This document shows positions 7,201-8,509 of a stretch of DNA of 8,509 nucleotides, piece by piece. Both the position numbers and the translations under genes were made by a program. The notes below the pieces were generated by a model. It saw nothing but the letters and a program-made list of their open reading frames with translations, made no database searches and was not told the DNA's origin. Within the stretch, counting starts at the first letter, position 1, and every line of letters starts with the position of its first letter. The DNA is from Solirubrobacterales bacterium (GTDB lineage Bacteria > Actinomycetota > Thermoleophilia > Solirubrobacterales > 70-9): the NCBI GenBank assembly GCA_030152505.1, contig JASLJO010000203.1:1-8509 (forward strand), read 5' to 3'.

Positions 7201-7276
7201 ACGCGACCGCGAGCACCGCTTTCGGGCGCCGCAACGAGAGCGGCAACCGCCTCTCCTCCCGTCGGCGAGTAAACAC
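4205..7276 (-). CDS. MMPL/RND-family transporter with an LxxG-repeat periplasmic-type insert
   Basis: 1023-aa integral membrane protein of the MMPL branch of the RND superfamily, expected to export lipids or other hydrophobic compounds using the proton gradient. Layout: TM1 ~20-36; extracytoplasmic domain ~40-175; TM2-6 ~178-335; TM7 ~361-382; long extracytoplasmic insert ~385-825; final five TM ~830-1000. Each half has the MMPL signature with a membrane Asp-Tyr pair: LALGVDYALL (D246-Y247) and FGLSIDYAVF (D911-Y912), equivalent to the proton-relay pairs known in MmpL3. The insert (~500-700) contains LxxG-type repeats (for example LNDGEKKLVDGSTKLHAG, LVDGLGQLSGGAGTL), as in YhgE/Pip and YdgH-like proteins, and is probably a coiled-coil stalk. 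The start is GTG 7276 with little Shine-Dalgarno but a nearby extended -10, so the mRNA may be leaderless. The substrate is not deducible. It is transcribed divergently from the Rieske/cytochrome b operon. Confidence 0.93.
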   Translation of the reverse strand: MFTRRREERRLPLSLRRPKAVLAVALAAIAILAVIGQGVEGELRPTSLNVPGTDSGQASELVHRYFGDTAPFAILLQGPARELDRQGPALIRELRTDPDVSTVSPWDKGSVGNLRPGPRKALILVDFHVSADEAVKTTVPYLDRTLEEKIKPPVSAAETGYASLSRALIDEAVHSTDVAELVAIPFLLLVLLLVFRSPVAAAIPLAFGGVAVITSRGMLAIAANWIAIDGFALTVCSMMGLALGVDYALLMVSRFREELDAGAAPLEAARMTRRTAGRTIAFAGSTLFLAMLVTLFVMPGNLLLSLAGTAIIVTGISVLVAALIGPALLVTIGQNVNRWRIGGNGGGEGVMTLVRGALSRPLLAAILIGLVVLVLAAPVLALKTGPPSAQQLPSSNQARKEAELIADAIGPGWEAPFVLVAVSEKGPITERATLAALTRWQHRIAADPGVQAVIGPAQIREQVRPLQKSGNDLLAGRGEADPEQLTTLGEKLGEAAGAVRRLRSGISRASDGAGLLANGNRRAGAGAELLEGGIARLGSEAGKAVGAIERIDHGSERLADGQKQAQVGAFAVESGSGKVLHVVRESALKRARELRAELGQRAEADQSLEPLLHEAKALVIALSIARNEAQKVNSSAKRLNDGEKKLVDGSTKLHAGAHKLAEGTGQLPGALGKLQGGASRLVDGLGQLSGGAGTLEEKLAEGFHRSHPLQTELHKGHVEVSVSAAKVNRKVNRLRRNSPGIFNSGYFVLSSLDGAPAKDRKRASGIVDLENGQAAQMIVIPRYTFNTPGSTALNDRLKHDADDLSAATGTTTGVAGAAAELIDYTNVISERIPIMIAVITLATFLILVVILRALLLAAIAVMLNLVTVAVAFGVLTLLFNVPEGWPLGGHTYVDAIGAAGIFGIIFGLSIDYAVFLLMRMREHYENNASNREAIVFGLEKTARVITGAAAIMMAVFVAFAGADIATVSQLGTGLAVAVLLDATVVRIVLLPALMLLLGDRVWWLPQPLEKILPEIDLHGSRAG

Positions 7277-7284
7277 GCCTGGCG

Positions 7285-7293
7285 CTTATACCA
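7285..7293 (-). promoter_or_regulatory. Extended -10 promoter element for the MMPL transporter
   Basis: The minus strand reads TGGTATAAG, matching the extended -10 pattern TGnTATAAT at all but the last base. The TATAAG ends 8 bases before the GTG at 7276, so transcription would begin about at the start codon. This fits a leaderless mRNA and the weak ribosome site. No good -35 is seen at 17 bases, which is common for extended -10 promoters. Confidence 0.5.
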
Positions 7294-7346
7294 CCCCGCA
7301 TGTCCTCGCCGCGCGGGTCGTTAATCCGTTGTACACAAACGCCCAG

Positions 7347-7394
7347 CTTCGGCGATCGTCGCCGAGCCCTCGACTTCGGTCTCGTCGCCGAGCC
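7347..7394 (+). repeat. Imperfect tandem direct repeat in the Rieske gene leader
   Basis: Two copies, CTTCGGCGATCGTCGCCGAG+CC (7347-7368) and CTTCGGTCTCGTCGCCGAG+CC (7374-7394), are separated by CTCGA. They share a perfect 13-base core, TCGTCGCCGAGCC, spaced 26 bases apart. The first copy also contains a 7-base inverted repeat (TCGGCGA/TCGCCGA). It lies in the 149-nt divergent gap (7277-7425), between the likely transporter promoter and the likely Rieske start. It could be a regulator binding site, a leader hairpin, or duplicated sequence with no function. Confidence 0.6.
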
Positions 7395-7425
7395 AATAAA
7401 CTCCCTGCCCAGCGAGTGGCGAAGA

Positions 7426-8109
7426 TTGGCTGACGAGGCAAACAAGCGAAACGGGGCCGAGGGCGCGAGCCCGGTGGAGCGGGTGCAGCCCGACCCGCCC
7501 GGTTACTTCGAGGGCGAGTCGATGACTCGCCGGCGCGCCTTCACGATCGCCTCCCAGGCGCTCGGCGGCATCGCCGGCGCGGCGATCGTGCTGCCCGCGG
7601 TCGGCTTCGCCGTGGCGCCGATCTTCCACCGGGGCAAGGAACGCTGGGAGGCCGTCGGCCCGGTCGACGACTTCGTCGAGGACACCTACCGGCAGGTCGT
7701 CTTCACCGAAACCGAGGGGATCGGCGACGCCGGCAAGACGACCGCCTACGTGCGCAAGGGCTCGAAGCAGCTCGGCGAGAACCCGAAGGAGATCGTCGCC
7801 GTCTCCAACCGCTGCGTCCATCTCGGCTGCCCGGTCCGCTTCGTCGAGGCGGCGGGCAACTTCATCTGCCCCTGCCACGGCGGCGTCTACGACTTCCAGG
7901 GAAAGCGGATCGGCGGCCCGCCGGTGAGGCCGCTCGACCACTTTCAGGCCCGCGTCCGCAATGGCCAGGTCGAGCTCGGGCCGCGCTACAGCGTCACCTC
8001 GCAGCTCGAGCCCGTCCGTGCCCGCGACCCGGGCGAGTTCACCGGCGGCGTCTGGGAATATCTCTACCCACCCCGTCCGTCCACCTTTCCACCGCCAAGC
8101 GGGGGGTAG
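7426..8109 (+). CDS. qcrA: Rieske iron-sulfur subunit of menaquinol:cytochrome c oxidoreductase
   Basis: Carries the [2Fe-2S] cluster that takes electrons from menaquinol in the cytochrome bc complex; membrane-anchored with the cluster domain outside. The start at TTG 7426 gives 227 aa (LADEANKRNG...). The frame stays open to ATG 7300 (269 aa), but those extra residues look non-coding and overlap the divergent promoter and repeat region. ATG 7522 would remove the cytoplasmic tail. Numbered from TTG 7426: a twin-arginine-like TRRRAF (34-39), one hydrophobic anchor (~39-67), cluster box I CVHLGC (130-135) and box II CPCHGG (148-153). Predicted ligands are C130, H132, C148 and H151, with a disulfide between C135 and C150. 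There is one anchor helix, unlike the three described for mycobacterial/streptomycete QcrA, which makes it more like b6f or Firmicutes Rieske proteins. The stop at 8109 is 3 bases before cytochrome b, so the two form an operon. Confidence 0.93.
   Translation: MADEANKRNGAEGASPVERVQPDPPGYFEGESMTRRRAFTIASQALGGIAGAAIVLPAVGFAVAPIFHRGKERWEAVGPVDDFVEDTYRQVVFTETEGIGDAGKTTAYVRKGSKQLGENPKEIVAVSNRCVHLGCPVRFVEAAGNFICPCHGGVYDFQGKRIGGPPVRPLDHFQARVRNGQVELGPRYSVTSQLEPVRARDPGEFTGGVWEYLYPPRPSTFPPPSGG
8064..8109 (+). promoter_or_regulatory. Possible hairpin hiding the cytochrome b ribosome binding site
   Basis: CTACCCACCCCG (8064-8075) can pair with CGGGGGGTAG (8100-8109), leaving a two-base bulge. The right arm contains the G-rich ribosome-binding stretch just before ATG 8113 and the Rieske stop codon. 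Ribosomes finishing the Rieske gene would open it, which would couple the two genes. This is inferred from pairing only. Confidence 0.3.
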
Positions 8110-8112
8110 TAG

Positions 8113-8509
8113 ATGAAGCTCGATTCGCTCATACCCGCTCCGTTGCGTCGACCGGCCAAGCCGGGACAGGGGAATGGTGCAGCCGCTCCCGCTCCCGCCG
8201 ACCTGAAGACCTCGCCGCCGGAGAGACCCTCCGACGCGGCGCGGCTGGGCGATCGCGCCAAGGAAGCGCCGGCCGACGTCCTCGCCTGGGTCGACCAGCG
8301 CACCGCCGCCACCGGCTTCCTCACCGGGATGCTCTACCGCAAGGTGCCGAAGGGGACCAACTGGTTCTACACGCTCGGCTCGGCGACGCTCTTCGCCTTC
8401 ATCGTGCAGGCGACCACGGGCGTCTTCCTGGCGATGTTCTACACGCCGTCGACCACCCAGGCCTACGCCTCGATCTCGCACATCAACAACGATGTCTTCC
8501 TCGGCGCCT
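8113..8509 (+). CDS. qcrB: Cytochrome b N-terminal part, 3' truncated by window edge
   Basis: Heme-binding membrane subunit of the menaquinol:cytochrome c oxidoreductase. 132 codons are visible from ATG 8113 to the window end with no stop. The cytochrome b match begins at about residue 59 (WVDQRTAATGF) and continues KVPKGTNWFYTLGSATLFAF and TTGVFLAMFYTPST (101-114), the typical first transmembrane helix. The following residues (AYASISHINNDVFLG) fit the loop leading to helix B. The heme-ligand histidines lie beyond the window, so neither they nor a split b6/subunit IV layout can be judged. The first ~58 residues form an unusual Pro/Ala-rich, probably disordered cytoplasmic extension. The start is preceded by GGGGGG (8101-8106) at suitable spacing, and the gene is 3 bases after the Rieske stop. 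The first in-frame stop upstream is only one codon away (TAG 8110-8112), so an earlier start is excluded. Confidence 0.93.
   Translation, partial: MKLDSLIPAPLRRPAKPGQGNGAAAPAPADLKTSPPERPSDAARLGDRAKEAPADVLAWVDQRTAATGFLTGMLYRKVPKGTNWFYTLGSATLFAFIVQATTGVFLAMFYTPSTTQAYASISHINNDVFLGA

Noticed and set aside
4223..7324. Very long open frame (over 1000 codons) on the + strand opposite the transporter
   Set aside because: It is the antisense of a clear MMPL transporter. The product is Asp/Arg/Gly/Gln-rich with no domain, a usual artefact of high-GC codon bias.
7329..7338. TTGTACACAA in the divergent gap as a -35 box or operator
   Set aside because: No matching -10 at suitable spacing, and the dyad is only 6 bases, so it is not above chance.
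6201..7445. 414-codon - strand frame over the 5' half of the transporter
   Set aside because: Same strand, different frame from the transporter; Arg/Ala/Gly-rich low-complexity sequence without motifs.
7321..8481. 386-codon - strand frame over the Rieske and cytochrome b genes
   Set aside because: Antisense to two confidently identified genes; no homology signal of its own.

Overview
The window is GC-rich DNA with dense, tightly packed genes and frequent GTG or other non-ATG starts. The gene content points to a high-GC actinobacterium, most plausibly class Thermoleophilia (Solirubrobacterales or relatives). The best hint is a pair of small secreted protein families (2798-4085) that I associate from memory with that group. 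This taxonomic call is inference.

Region 1 (2-2695, + strand) is a tightly coupled tetrapyrrole operon. It holds the 3' part of a two-domain AhbA/AhbB-type siroheme decarboxylase (Lrp/AsnC-like fold), then hemL (glutamate-1-semialdehyde aminomutase), then a small unrecognised helical protein. The genes overlap by about 8 and 4 bases. HemL makes 5-aminolevulinate, the first dedicated tetrapyrrole precursor. The decarboxylase would act later, turning siroheme into 12,18-didecarboxysiroheme on the alternative heme route. hemL lacks a canonical start codon at the expected place.

Region 2 (2678-2797) is a 117-nt nested inverted repeat with perfect 21-nt arms. It fills the convergent junction and supplies the last codons and stop of the third gene. 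It is the most unusual non-coding structure in the window.

Region 3 (2798-4085, - strand) is a two-gene operon for exported proteins of unknown function, each with a signal peptide and an even number of mature cysteines. Upstream is a short regulatory gap with a small inverted repeat.

Region 4 (4205-7276, - strand) encodes a 1023-aa MMPL/RND-superfamily transporter. It has two permease halves, paired Asp-Tyr motifs in the membrane, and a long LxxG-type repeat/coiled-coil insert of the YhgE/YdgH sort. Its GTG start lies just downstream of an extended -10 element and may be leaderless.

Region 5 (7277-8509, + strand) is divergent from the transporter. After a leader containing a 21-22-nt direct repeat come the Rieske iron-sulfur protein (qcrA type) and the N-terminal part of cytochrome b (qcrB type), which runs off the window. 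These are subunits of a menaquinol:cytochrome c oxidoreductase. With region 1, the window links heme supply and a heme-dependent respiratory complex, although the two are separated by unrelated genes.

I see no tRNA, rRNA, CRISPR array, insertion sequence with a transposase, or phage gene.
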